NCBI GenBank assembly: GCA_023055505.1
Contig: JALIRH010000004.1
Span: 37,701,502 to 37,765,501 of the forward strand
DNA: 64,000 bases
Source: Callipepla californica brunnescens
Lineage: Eukaryota > Chordata > Aves > Galliformes > Odontophoridae
Direction: 5' to 3'
Program-made: the position numbers and the translations under genes
The notes under the pieces: model-generated
Told to the model about the DNA's origin: nothing
Seen by the model: only the letters and a program-made list of their open reading frames with translations
The model's database searches: none
Shown here: positions 13,816 through 27,020 of the stretch, one piece after another
How the letters are laid out: each line of letters starts with the position of its first letter
How positions within the stretch are numbered: the stretch's first letter is position 1

Positions 13816-15575
13816 TGCTGATATAAAAACTTGAATCAGCTCCAAATTCTGCATTTTGGAAAACTGTTAGAAATGCAACTGCATGTCTACAATTGATTCA
13901 GATTTAATTACCGCTGTGGAATCCAGTAGCGTGCAGACTTATGGTAAGCATTGCAATGAGAATCCAATTTCAAAACCTCTAAAATCTGAAAGTAAAATGT
14001 TGCTAATTCACCAAGGGCACTTGAGTAGAAGAGCACAGATAGTGGTTGCCCTGAAAATTGAGAGGTCACTGCATCACAGAGTTCTAATTATGCTTAAATG
14101 TTTATGACTTTCAATAAATTGTTATATCATTTTGTCAAAGACCAGATGACTTTTAAAATAGTTCTAAGGCCATACTAGATAGGTTTCTTGGGTTGTTTTT
14201 TGTTTTGTTTGTTTTTACTCATATGAAGGGTGGGCGGGTGATTGTTAGAACAACACACTACGCAACTATTCCCACTTCCTACTTAAAAAAAAAAAAAAAA
14301 AAGACACAAGAAAGAAAAGGACATTCCTAGAGTTATAGAGCAACTGTTACTCTGGAAATGGATTCATACAGACCTCGTAGAATAGAAAAATAGAAATAAC
14401 AAAGCCTTGAATTATACATGAGCTTTGAGTTTTTTGCTTTAAGCTTCACCTTGATGTTGTGTTATGGTGGGAAAGAAATGCATTGTGCCCAGTCTGTGCT
14501 ATCTAGTGCATGATGTTTTGGATTCCCACTCTAATGAGAACACTAATGACAACACAATCCTAACCTTCTAATTTTCCTTTAATATGTTTTCATATTTTCT
14601 CTCACAACTCTTACCTTTATAGATAAATATTTGGAAAAAAATCAAATACCACAATAACTGAAGATGACACCAATATTAAAGGTTAACATCAGGAATCACA
14701 AAGTTATTTGTGTACTTCCAATTTCTGCTTCATCTCCAGCATCTTCCAGCCTCTGACAATATTTCACACTCGCCTTAGTGGCCTTTTCAAAGGAATCTGT
14801 GAAAACCGTTCTCATGCTTTTCAACAAGAATCTAGTGAATACTTCGTTTAAGCTCAAGTTCCTCAGGCAACAGTCTTATCCCACTGTAATACATGAAACT
14901 AAGGTTAAGCATATACAACACCTTCCTAAGAACTGACGGCTAGTGGGAGAGGATTCATACAACACACTTGCAAGTGCTAGAGAAATAGATGTGGAAAGCA
15001 AAGTGGCAAGGACAGAAGACTGTTCTAATAAACTAATAAAATCCTGTTATACCATAGTTCATTATCAAGCACTTCTTGTAAATGGGCATTTATGAAAGTT
15101 ACACAAAGAATTTACCAAAATAAAGTATCACATTGCACAAAAGCAAGTAACAGATTAGAGTTAAAGACAGTGAGATTCTATTAACAAAGAATCCACAATG
15201 AAAGTATCCTTGCCAGCATTTTTAAGCAGGAAAATCTGACTAGCAACCTATAAGATTTCAGTGCTGTAAGTAATTTGACCATAAATAAATAAAAGCACAA
15301 TTCACAATTGTCTTTAATTGGCATTAATTGCCCCACTATGAAGGCATCTGCTCAGATAAGGAATCCTGACTGAAGGAATCTTTCCATTTGGAAAAGTTCA
15401 GTTCTACTGGAGTACCAACTGGTCAGCACAGTGCCAGGCAGTTCCACCCTCTCAAACAGATGGCAACATTTCAAAAACTACAAGTGTTAAAAATTCATTG
15501 TAAACTGTCTTCAGAGTGAAACATGCAGTGTGAACTGAGAGGCTCACAGTTGCTTTACCATTTCTTTACTTTCAT

Positions 15576-15640
15576 AGAAACACAAAATGTTCTGAGTTGG
15601 ATTCAAGGATGCTTGTGGGTCCCTTCCAACTCCTGGCTCC
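15576..15640. repeat. Short CR1-like terminal fragment, orientation unclear
   Basis: The segment begins CATAGAAACACAAAATGTTC, like the end of a minus-oriented CR1. It then runs into TTGTGGGTCCCTTCCAACTC, which reads like a plus-oriented CR1 end. It is too short to place with certainty. Confidence 0.4.
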
Positions 15641-16284
15641 ACAGAGGATCAACAAAAAAGAAAAAAAACATCCATATGTCTGAGAGCATACTTTTTTTCC
15701 CCTTTTCTACCAATTGACCCCAGAAATAGAGTCACATTCAGTCACTCCACCTTACCAATAATCTCTGTGCCATATACACAACAGCACGATACAGACAAAA
15801 ACAGAATCATTTTAATGTTCATAAAAACACTTTCATTCATAGTAGCAACTGGAGATTTCACAGAAAACTAATGCAGTGTTATAATGGTCAAAAACCCTGT
15901 AAGATAACATTTTCATCTGCAGCTCAGTGCAATAAAATGGTATTTGTAGTAATTTTCCATCTCTGCTTTAGGCAGTGACCATATCAGTGCCTTACATACC
16001 AAAAAAAAAAAAAAAAAAAAAAAAGGATGTATAATACTTGTATTTTTTCCCCCACTTAAGTCACAGTAGGGGATTGAAGTTCAAACAGGAAAACCACAAA
16101 TAAAGATACTGTTGAAGTCGAACAGCATTTTACTTCCTATATCCTCCCAACCTATAACCTCCAAACACACAGTACTTAAGACCACATGAAAAAACCCTAA
16201 AAACATTAAGGAGATGCAAGGATAGCTTATATATTTAATTACCATATTTTATTTTTCATTAACATAGTTCAATACTGAAAACTA

Positions 16285-16509
<225 letters not shown>

Positions 16510-17166
16510 TTAAAAAAGAAAGAGTGGGAAGAAAAACAGTTAAGACGGCAGATCTGGTAGATACCATGTTACTGTGTAATGTTAATAATCAGCTGTATTT
16601 CTCATTTGGTCCTTATTTCAATTATTCTTTGTTATGCCAGCACTAAAGTTCCAAAAGCTCATTTTCAAAAAGCCAATGAATTCTTCCCATTAGCATTAAG
16701 GACACATGAAGTTTAAGTCTATACTGGACTTAAAGGAGAGTAAGCTGGAGGAACACTCTCAAAGTAAGTTTTCTGAACATGAGGAAGAAAAAAAAAAAAG
16801 TCAACAGAACCAAAAGACAGTCATTCCAGACTTGTAAAGCTCTGAATCTAAGTGTTCTATTTACATACTGGTTAAAAAGACACTCCACACCAGAGTAATC
16901 AAGAAGCAAACTGTGACTTTTTTTTTTTTAAACCAAAAGGCTCTTATAGAACAATACATTTGCCACCTCTACAAGACAAAGCTGTAGGAAGAGTAGGAAT
17001 TTGATTTAGCACATACATGAGCAAGATAACATGAGAAAGAATCAGAGTTACATTTAAAGATGTAATTATTACTTCTATTAATAAACTGCTTAAAGGAATC
17101 ACAACGAAAGAACCATAACGTGCTCGACTTATCTAACTTCCTAAAGTACATACATTTCCTCACAAA

Positions 17167-17194
17167 AGAATATTAAGAATATTAAGAATATTAA
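17167..17194. repeat. 9-bp tandem repeat, three copies
   Basis: AGAATATTA is repeated three times in RPS6KA5 intron 2, upstream (gene sense) of exon 3. Confidence 0.9.
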
Positions 17195-20100
17195 ATAATT
17201 GCCAGTTCAAATAGGAGGGCTTCTCGTCAATTAAGAATAGATTAGCAGACAAAAAAAAATCCAAAAGGTTAAAAGTAAATATTCAGCTTTTCAAGATGAA
17301 AAGAGGACACCACAAGAGTTTCTCCAGCATGATTCAGTCATATCTGAAGTAGAGTGAGGAAGTCAGCACTAAGTACTGCAGCAGAAATCAAAGCTGACTG
17401 CTAAAACCACAAAAAAATATATTAAAATAATAAGTAGTTGAATAATAATATGGCAGATAAAATCCCAAGCCAGTAAAATTAATAATCCATGTGAAGATAG
17501 TCATCAATTGTACATACTTCTCTAACAATTAAAAATAAAAACTGGCATTACTGCAGGAATTGCAATGACAAACCAGACCCCAGAGGCTAGTGATAGTCTA
17601 AAGGCAAACATTCAGGTTAAGTACATTAACTAAAGGGGAAGGGGGAAAAAAAAAAAAAAGGCAAACATACACCACACAATAGAAAACCAGAAATCTGCTG
17701 TGGTATGAAATCTTTACACACTCCCATCTTGAGTAATGCACACTATTTCAGTCCTCCTTTCTTCTGCCCCCAGAAACAAAAAGTACAGAACTTCAATTTG
17801 CAGAGAAGAATTATTCAGATTATTCTAAGTACAAAGGGAACTGAACAAAGACTTCTTATTCAGCCTGACAAAAGTAGAGTACTGAAGATGATGATAAAAA
17901 GTTGAATTAAAAAAAAAAAAGCAGCAAGATGGTAAATAGAGAACAATTTTCCATTATTTCTACAATAAAATAACTACAAATAATAATAAAAAAACATCAG
18001 GTATGAAAACCAAGAACTGCACAACACATTCAACTAAGCTATGGAATCAGTTATGTTATATTGTGAATGTCAAAAGTGTAGACGATTTCAAAAAGATTAT
18101 ATGAATCCTCAAAGGAAGAGGAATTTACAGAAATTATTGCAGAACACAATCTCTAGCTCAGGCAGGTCCCAAGTTGCAGCCTGCTACAGGCATATGAAAA
18201 AAAAAAAAAAAAAAAAAAACCATCACTGCATGCCTCTCCATGTTCTTCTAGAGTCACGAGAGACAGAACCCTGAGCCAGTAGGGTGTTTGGCATAACCCT
18301 TGTGGGGCCATTATCTTCACATCACATTCCCAAAAAGAGCCCTCAAGCATCTCGAAGTCATAAATGCTCTACACAGAACACACTACATAGCATACACAGC
18401 TCCCAGAAAGCAACTGTGAACAAATCCAGATTCTTCCTGGATAGGGAAGATTTATGAGTTACCCAATAAAGTACTTATTTTTATCTCTTCTTGCTAAGAA
18501 TGGCAGAAAGAACCAGAACAGGTTAGTTTAAAGCCTTAACTGATGTAGGTGACGAATACAAGATGGCAGGACCTCCGCCCCCCAGATTGTTCAGTATTAC
18601 ACAGCACTCCCAACTTCTGTTGTACTTCTGAGATCCCAAGTGTGGCATAAGATGATGACCTGCTTGGATGCTGAGCCCAAGACTGGTAACCACAGATCCA
18701 TAAGGCTACTGTAGGAAAACAGGCACGTGCCATATATCTTCTCATGACGTACAGGATCAAATGATCTGTACACACCACTTCACATTCTATTCACCTACTT
18801 TCCAGTATTGAGTGCTGAATTATTTTTAGCATCTGAAAAACATACTACACTATTTTTAAAAAGCAAACTGAACCCCAAACCACTGCAACTGCTGCTACAA
18901 TAGTTACTGACATCTCCTTTTGCGTTACTACAAAAACAAACAAACAAAAAGAAAAAAAAATCAAGGTATTTTCTCAGCGTACAAAATTCAGTGTCAAGAA
19001 AGGATTTAGATTATGTTACTCAACTGCTTAAGGGAACAGGACAAATTTTTACTGATTTCAAGCTGGATTTTTTTATTTTTTTTTTTTTTTATATTAAACT
19101 TTCTTCTGTTTCTCTATGAGCACAGGCTAGAGCACGACCCAGAAGCTTGCCTAGGCTCCCAGGACACAATAGCTCTATCAGAAACGTTGGAGAATGTTAA
19201 GTTACAGTACATTAAAATAATCAAAAGTCTCCACATTTTAACTGTTAGCTACTTTTACCTTTGGTTATACATTAATGCATCTCAAGCCACAACATGCTAG
19301 TAGTGTATTAATTGTTCGCTTCTCCAGTTTTAAATATAACATGTAAGAAAATCACCTAGTAGATGTATGAACTATATGGAAGTCTCTAGAAACTATACCA
19401 GCGCTAACTCAAAAGAAGTTGCAATACAGAGCTTTACCATGGTATAAATTGTTTCTTCAGAAATCTGAAAATGACTGACAGCACAACGAGGGCTCTCAAT
19501 AGCTTTCATGAGAATAAACCTTAAGTAGCACTATTTTAATCAAATGACTCATGACACATTCAACACCAGAATCTCCAGTACCACCATGAGAAATCTACTT
19601 AAAAGACAGCACTGTAACAGTCATATGAGTGTCACACATGCCTCTTGTGAGAATGCTCTTACCTGATAATCTTATTTCAGAAAAGCCTTTTATCTCTCGA
19701 AGGGCCACATTCTGATGTTCATTCTCACAAAAATACTTGCTATGTATACCAGTTTAAGGCAGAAATGTTTAGACAACAATGCATTCCTCACAGAAAATCA
19801 CATATATGCAGCCACCAAATATTCGATCCCAAAATAAATTAGAAATGTATTTAACTATGGAAGAACTAAAAGACTACATGAAGTATGCATATATGAACTA
19901 TATAGGACTGATCCTTATGGTTTATTAAGAGGAGCAAGACAAAAAATAAAGGCGACCGCAGATTGATATGAATATCAGTTCTTATACAAAAAGGGGTTAA
20001 GACTTGCTTTTCCACAAATACCTTTTCATGAATAAGTACTTAGTAATACGCTATTGTATGTAACAGTTCAGCATGTAATTAGAATATTCACTTACTGAAA

Positions 20101-20594
20101 GCCAAGGAATTAGAAAAAAATTTCTGTCCATATAAATGTGAAAGACATTAAGCTGTTACATCGTGCCAGCTAATTCTAATAACAAAAAGAAAAAGACAAG
20201 CAATTCCTACTGCTCATAGCCCACAATTGTTTTTGCAGTCTTTTAAATCCACTAAAACTTGACATTTATATATATAGAAATGTTTGAAGTAGCATTTAAG
20301 TGCTAACACAAGATACATTTAAATTACATTTTTTACTGTCAGTGTAAGAACAATAATGATACAGCAACAGTAAAAGGCTCAGAGGAACAAGATACTTAAT
20401 ATTTGAATACATTTCACCATTCTTCTATGTCTTCTGACTGATTTCCTCTGAAGTTCTTGTTGACAGCACATAGATTTAATATAATTAAAGAATTCTAGAC
20501 AGAACACTTACTGTGCAGGAACTTGCCTACATACATTAAAAATCAGGACACAGCAAGGGCAGAAAGGCTTACAGCTCTAGCAGCTACATAAAAC

Positions 20595-20626
<32 letters not shown>

Positions 20627-23600
20627 GCAGAGCAAAAACCTCAAGGATTGAACAACAGCACTCTGAAGAAGCATATTTAATTTTCATTGTCCACCTCTAA
20701 ATTACCAGAGACGATGCATTCTCTGCCATCTTTTCTTAAACACCAGGCATACAAGAGTTTGTAACAGACTTTTCTCAACAACGTAAAAAACAAGTTCCTC
20801 ATTCCATCAAGCAGGCAAGCAGACGGTAAATAAAGGCAGAAAGCAGCAAAGAGGGTACGCTGCATGTTGAAAAGTACTTTCTACCAACACGTTGCTTGTG
20901 GTATGTTCTCTTTTGTTTTGTTTGTTTCACTTTACTTGGCTTAAAAAAAAAAAAAATGCTGTTCTAGTAAACAGATATTGCAGGCAATGTCTGATTTTTT
21001 TATTTTTAATTTTTAATTCACTTCCAGAAAGTTCCTAAATGAGATAGAATGTACCTGTGGACAAAGATTTTGCATTGTTACCAAAATTGAATTATTTTTT
21101 GCAAAACTTCTTTGAAGGCACTGCATGCTGCTGGAGTCTGATCAGTTAACTGGTATCTGCCTGAATCAGTTTTATACTTCCTTCTTAAACGCAGGATTGT
21201 ACTTATTATTCTTCTCCAATTATGCTGAATGACTTCTGACTCATTAGATCCAGTAAGAATCTTTGCTACTAATCTCCAATTTCACGTCCCAATTCTTTCA
21301 GAACTCTCTGATGGATGAATGGGATTAAGTTGTCCAAGTTTCAGGTTATTTAAGTGAGCACAGTTCCTTTTTTTCTGTCCTTTCAGTACAGAAAAATTAC
21401 TTCCTATTCCTAAACATCATCTCCAGTCAGCCATCCCACTTACCATTCAATATGCCTTGTAGTTGTCTGCTGAAATAAAATATTAATTTTAGTTTGGAAT
21501 TAATTGAAGACACTCTCTGATTTGGGCTTTCTTCTGTGCACAGTAAACCCACATCTTTCTTTCTCTTCCTTTTAATTTTATGGGAAAAGGATTCGTTACA
21601 TTCTCTCCAATACGTTTTGAAAGATCGGACTTAATTTCACAACCTTAGATTTCTCTGAACACATGGACCTCTCAGATGGAACTACGGTATTCCTCTTCCT
21701 TTCACAAGATTTTGAACTGATTATCAAAATCTTACATTGTTCCTACCAAGTATCTGCTTTACTTTGAAAGTATCTATCAGATTCTAAATATCCTCCACAT
21801 GCAAGTCTGAGACGCAATTCTTGATCTAGTTCTTCTGTTTTCCTGGACAGGTTTTACATCTAGGTTTTCTGCGTATTTACCCATTTATTTGTTTTATAAT
21901 ACCAATCATGACTTATAAATTAAAACCTTTATATTTTCATCACACCTTTTAAAATCAACTTAGTCACTCTGGGGCAGTTGATTTTCTTGAGTTCTTGAAA
22001 TCAATTTGGATAAGCATTAATGATTAGATAGTTGTTAATTTGCACCATTTAGCCACATAAGACTAATATATTAAAATTCTCACATGTTAACAATTTCCGT
22101 ATAAGCATTTAATTCCAGAAGATTACATAGAAAATATTTTCTTCTATGCATGACAATTTTATTCTCATTTATCTTCATTAGGGGAACTGCAGTTCATCCA
22201 GCACACCAGATTACCAAGGCTCATGCTCAGGAGCCACGTGCATTCTCCCTCAAGCACAAATGATGACCTGATTGAAAGTGGCATTTACTGAAATCAGAAG
22301 CAGAAACAGCTGAGCAGAAAAAGAAGAAATAATTACATGTAGAAAAATGTATGACCCAGAATAATACATTTTTGAATTATTATTATTTCTAAGAAACATT
22401 TTAGAATGAATAAGCCAAGGCAAGTGCTTAAACCACTGCAGACACCTTGTACTATTGCCCCCTTAAGGGTTTTTTGAAGGGTTTAGATTACTTGACCATT
22501 AAGTTCTATAGAATGGGCAGTCTTCCATGTCTCAGGAAAAAAAAAAAAAACTAACTAGATAGGAAGAACAGATGGAAATATTAATTCAGTGGATAGGAAA
22601 TGTGAAAATTCCCTATCAGCAAGGTCATATAGAAACAGCTGAAGAACAGGGTTTAAATGAGAACAAAAAGAATCCGGAATATCAGAAAGGATATACTACA
22701 TAGAACAAAGACAAGGCAGAGAAGATAAGTAAACAGCAATTTGCTCCCAGAATGACAAGCACATTATTAATAGTTTTACTAACAGAGACATGTTTCTGTG
22801 TATTTTGTTCTATTGATGTAAAGGTTCACTGATTACTATTACAAGTTTATTGTAATGATAGCTATTTAACACAATATAAAGGGCCCAAACTTTGATTAAA
22901 GGGCTACTAATTCAGGTTTCCTTGAATTTTCCTGTGAGGTGAAAAGAGATGTATAGAACTTTCTTTTAACACCAAAAAGTAAACAATAACCAGCACACTG
23001 CCAATTGTGTGTACAAGAACAAACGAGGCATACAGGAATGCAAAAAGAAATGCAAATTTAAGAGAGAGCATGAAATTATATTAAGACATAACATGAAGAA
23101 AACACTATTTAATATATAGCTTGATTTATTATATTTTTAATAAATGACCCTTATAAAAAAAATAAGCCTTAACAATCAAGATAGATAAACCTTCACCATC
23201 ATCATCTGAAAAAAACATCACCAAACCTACATATAAACCACCACAACCACATATACTTAAGCATCATGTAATTTAACATATTTTGTGTATCGTCTTCAGT
23301 TCCAACAGTGGCCTCACACCAAACTGCATTTTAAGATATTGTAATTAGTTAAAAATAATATCTACAGACAGCACTTAATATGCCTGGGAGGCTTCAACAT
23401 ATATCTGCAAAGCAGAGTACATCAGCTACTTTGAAAACACTGCACTCTACTTAAATCCATAGAGAAGGATTTTAAAAACAGAAACTCAGCTTTCATTTAG
23501 CATTAGCTGTATTGCAATAATACCTCAAAGCTCACATCAGGATAAGGCTTTTCAACTGCCAGAATAAAGATAGCTCTTGCATAAAAATAGAGCAACATGT

Positions 23601-24808
23601 AAATAGAATCCATGAGATGCCCCTCTTTTTCCTTTTGCTCCAATTTGTTCCCAAACATGCAGTAGTAACCCTCTTGTCACCAAAAAACAATCTGTCTAAA
23701 GTGACAACAACCACCCACATCTTCAACTTCATAAAATTTGCAAGTAAAAAGAATAGAGCAGTTCCCAAAACTTCGCCTCACAGAAAAAAAAAAAAAAAAA
23801 CAAAAAAAACACTTCTCCAATCTCATCTATATTTTTATGGTGGCAAGTCACTAACAAAAAGAAAGGGGCTGCTTGGACAAGTGTTTAGGTTTCAGGAGTC
23901 ACCCTGCCACCACAAACACCCCACACCACCTGAAAAACATTTGAAGTACTTTAGATTTCTCAAACAATAGAACATAATCTTAAATGGCATTTTAGCTTCA
24001 TCAGAATTAGGCTGCCAATATCACACAGATAAAACTTACTTGAATATGTATTGAAGAAAACATCCTCCATTCTTGTTCTCGTGGAATAAAAACCACAGAA
24101 CAAAGTAATTCTGGCTTACTTATCAATACAAAAGCATGCAAACACCCTCTGATCATTTTCCTCTTTTTTATTTTTTTGGGGAACAATTCTCAGGATGACA
24201 ACAGAAATGCAGACAAGTATTTCTGGACAACAGAGGTCACATTTTAAATGAGGCTGATTCTTTTTGGGTATAATTTAATGTTAGTCTCCAAAGACAGCCT
24301 GCCACTCTGAATACTTCTGACATGCTGTGATTATAGATAGTTTTCTTCATGCTCTTCATCATTCCCTCAAGTAAACATATATTCTGGTACAAAGAACTGA
24401 AGAGAACAGTCACATTAATTTCTCCAATCTCAATTCAAGTATGAGAACAAGAAATTACAGGCCTAAACAGGACCCTCACTACTCCTGATACTACATAGTT
24501 AAGATCTTGTAGCAAAGTTTGCATGTAAACATTTGGTTAGATCCTTATTAGTAAAAGCTTTGACAAAAAAAACCTCTCCGCTACAGAAGCTGCAGGGGAA
24601 AAAAGTAATGCATGCAGCACAGGAGAAAAATACCATCAGTAAGATAGCTAAATATACTGAGTGACTGCATATCCCCAGACATTCCACATGCAGCAGATAA
24701 CTCTGCAAGATCTACCGCATTTGGTTTTCCATGCTTAAGATGGAGCATGCATTTGGCACAATGAGTCTTGTTAATGATTAAGAAATTCTAGAACCGCCTT
24801 AAAAAATT

Positions 24809-24839
<31 letters not shown>

Positions 24840-24852
24840 GGGGGGGGGGGGG
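24809..24852 (+). repeat. A23G21 homopurine tract
   Basis: An unbroken run of 23 A is followed directly by 21 G, then AGG. In the RPS6KA5 transcript (minus strand) it reads C21T23, a 44-base pure pyrimidine tract deep in intron 2. The G run can form G-quadruplexes and the whole block can form triplex DNA. The length may be misassembled, as homopolymers often are. Confidence 0.9.
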
Positions 24853-26501
24853 AGGTTACAGGGAAGTTATGTTACTAAAATAAAAGGACCGGAGTAGACT
24901 TGTACAAGTTCTTAGTAGTTCTGTAATAGCAGCCCTGATACACTCAAAAAAAGAAAAAAGCCCTCACAGAAGAGCACTTCAAGATCCTATTAGACTACTG
25001 GCCAATTTCAGTTTGTTCCGTTCTGTTAATTCAAGGAAGAGGACACAAACTTCTCTAGCTGTAACAATCAGAAATACATTGAAAATTAAAATGGTGTTCA
25101 GACCTGCAAAGTTTTGTTGACAGCATTTAAAAAAGAAATGCCTAGCACTGGTATACCCTGTTGTGAAATAATGTACCATCCATTCAGAAGCCTCTGCAAG
25201 AATGAGGAGCAATACTTGCTTATTGCAATCCCCAGAATGCTTCTCAATAGGAATTGAAACATCCTCAGAAAGAATACCCAGGTTGCAGAATCTGTCCGGA
25301 GCAATGCAAGTATAACTGTGCGTTGGGAGAAGCAATGTAAGGACCTCTCCAAAGCCATTATAGTCCTGTTCACAGGGATTCCACATCACTGCAAACACTC
25401 AAATTCCAGATAGTCACAACCTGGATAAGCAAAGAGACCTTTCTCCCCTTACCCCCAGTGCTATTTCTTAAGGACATATCTCAAGGTAATACTGAAATTA
25501 CATATTAAAACAACGCAACACAGATTTCCTAAATACAACACAATATTCCCTACAAAACGTCCCTAAAGAGTACCAAGTGTCCGTAGTTTCCTAAAGTTTG
25601 TCTGGATTTTTCAGTCAGTTCTCAACATATTTTGAAGCCCACCAAGATGGAGCAATTTCTAGAGCAATTTAACTACTAGAGTATGACAAAAATAGGCGCA
25701 TGTGCTCCCTTTGTGTTCTTCACATACACAAATATAAAAGTTTTCTTCTATCACCAACTACTGAAAGTGAACAGCAAGAGTTCAGTTGTCAAGCCTTGAG
25801 TTTAAAATTAAAAAATAAATTATTTCAGAAATAGAAAAATGCAACGTCAGGTGATCTAATGGCATAATATAAATTTAAAGAATCTTCATGACAAATGTGA
25901 TCAAACATCTTAGCTCTTTCTAAGCAGTAATTTGTGCAATTAGAGTCTCCCTGCTAGCTGCTAATTTAGTATCAGAACTTACAGTATGTATGGACCTTCA
26001 TGTTAGTCCACCACCATGATTATCCTGATAAACTCTGATATAGTACATCTGACAATACTGAAAAATATGTAAATATGCCAGGAGTTATGAAAGCCGTAAC
26101 TTTTTGTCTGCACATATGCCTGTGAACATCCTTTCAACAAAGGGGAAACAAAGTTTTACGGCTGTCAACATAGGACATGTTGCTGGCTACAGAAAGGAAA
26201 CTGTACAGCATCCTATCAATCTCCAACATCACATTAAAATCCACAGTAGAACAGTAAATATTTTCAATCTTAAATTAACGGGGCTTGACTACAACAGAAA
26301 GTACTTTTTCTCTTTTGGAATGTACATCTTCAGCTGATACTTCAAGCTATAATACCCAACCTCTAATTTTGGTCTGCATTTGCTGGAAGTCAATACATCT
26401 TCATAAAGAATGTTCCAATTACCAAAAACTCAGCAAGAAAACAAAACTATATTTAAGAGTAGTGCTTCCAACATTCAATTCATAAAAGCAATGCCACTTA
26501 C

Positions 26502-26573
26502 CCCCAGTTCCAAGAACTTTCAAGAGTTCAAAGTTCTCAATGCCAACTTTCTCTGCATGGCCTGTCAAATTCG
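26502..26573 (-). CDS. RPS6KA5: RPS6KA5 coding exon 2: entry into N-terminal kinase domain
   Basis: The 72-base exon encodes ANLTGHAEKVGIENFELLKV and then LGTG, the start of the glycine-rich loop of the AGC-type N-terminal kinase domain (residues 25-48). The acceptor is a pyrimidine-rich tract ending TTCTTCAG and the donor is GTAAGT. Both junctions are phase 1, so the loop LGTG-A-YGKV is split between this exon and the next. Introns of about 10.5 kb and 10.0 kb flank it. The peptide is essentially the same as mammalian MSK1, so the identification is secure. Confidence 0.95.
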
Positions 26574-26744
26574 CTGAAGAAGAAAAAAAACACATCAGAT
26601 ATGTGATACACTGAAACAACATATTTCTATAAGCTTTAGTAAGAACAAGTTAGCAGCTCAATGAAATAAACAGCATGAAAAGGACATTCCAACAGCATAT
26701 CGTACTATAACTTGAAAAGCAAGGGAGAGAAATATTTTATGACA

Positions 26745-27020
26745 TCATAGAATTCGCCCTGAAGCCCATCTAGTCCAAACTTCTGCTCAGGTACTCATGT
26801 CATTAACAGCTCCAGGGGCTAAGAACCATAACCTTCCCTGGACAAACTGTTCCAGGCACCCATCCACTCCAGTAATAACATATACTTTCACTAATATATA
26901 ATAGGCATTTCTCAAGTTTCAGAAAGTACCTGTTATCCTTCATCCTATCACCATGCACCACTGAAAAAAGTCTAGAACTGTCTAGAACTGCTTTCTGTGT
27001 AATCTTCAACCTATACTTCT
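26745..27020 (-). repeat. CR1 LINE fragment, diverged
   Basis: In antisense reading it follows CR1: ATCATAGAATTCGCCCTGAA, CCATCTAGTCCAAACTTCTG, then a segment with GTTCCAGGCACCCATCCACT and ATCCTTCATCCTATCACCAT. It lies just beyond exon 2 in RPS6KA5 intron 1 and is in the gene's sense orientation. A 10-bp tandem duplication (TCTAGAACTG twice) is at 26971-26990. Confidence 0.7.

Noticed and set aside
23617..23970. 117-codon plus-strand open frame
   Set aside because: It runs through an A-run (poly-Lys) and has no recognisable domain, and it is antisense to RPS6KA5. It is probably chance.
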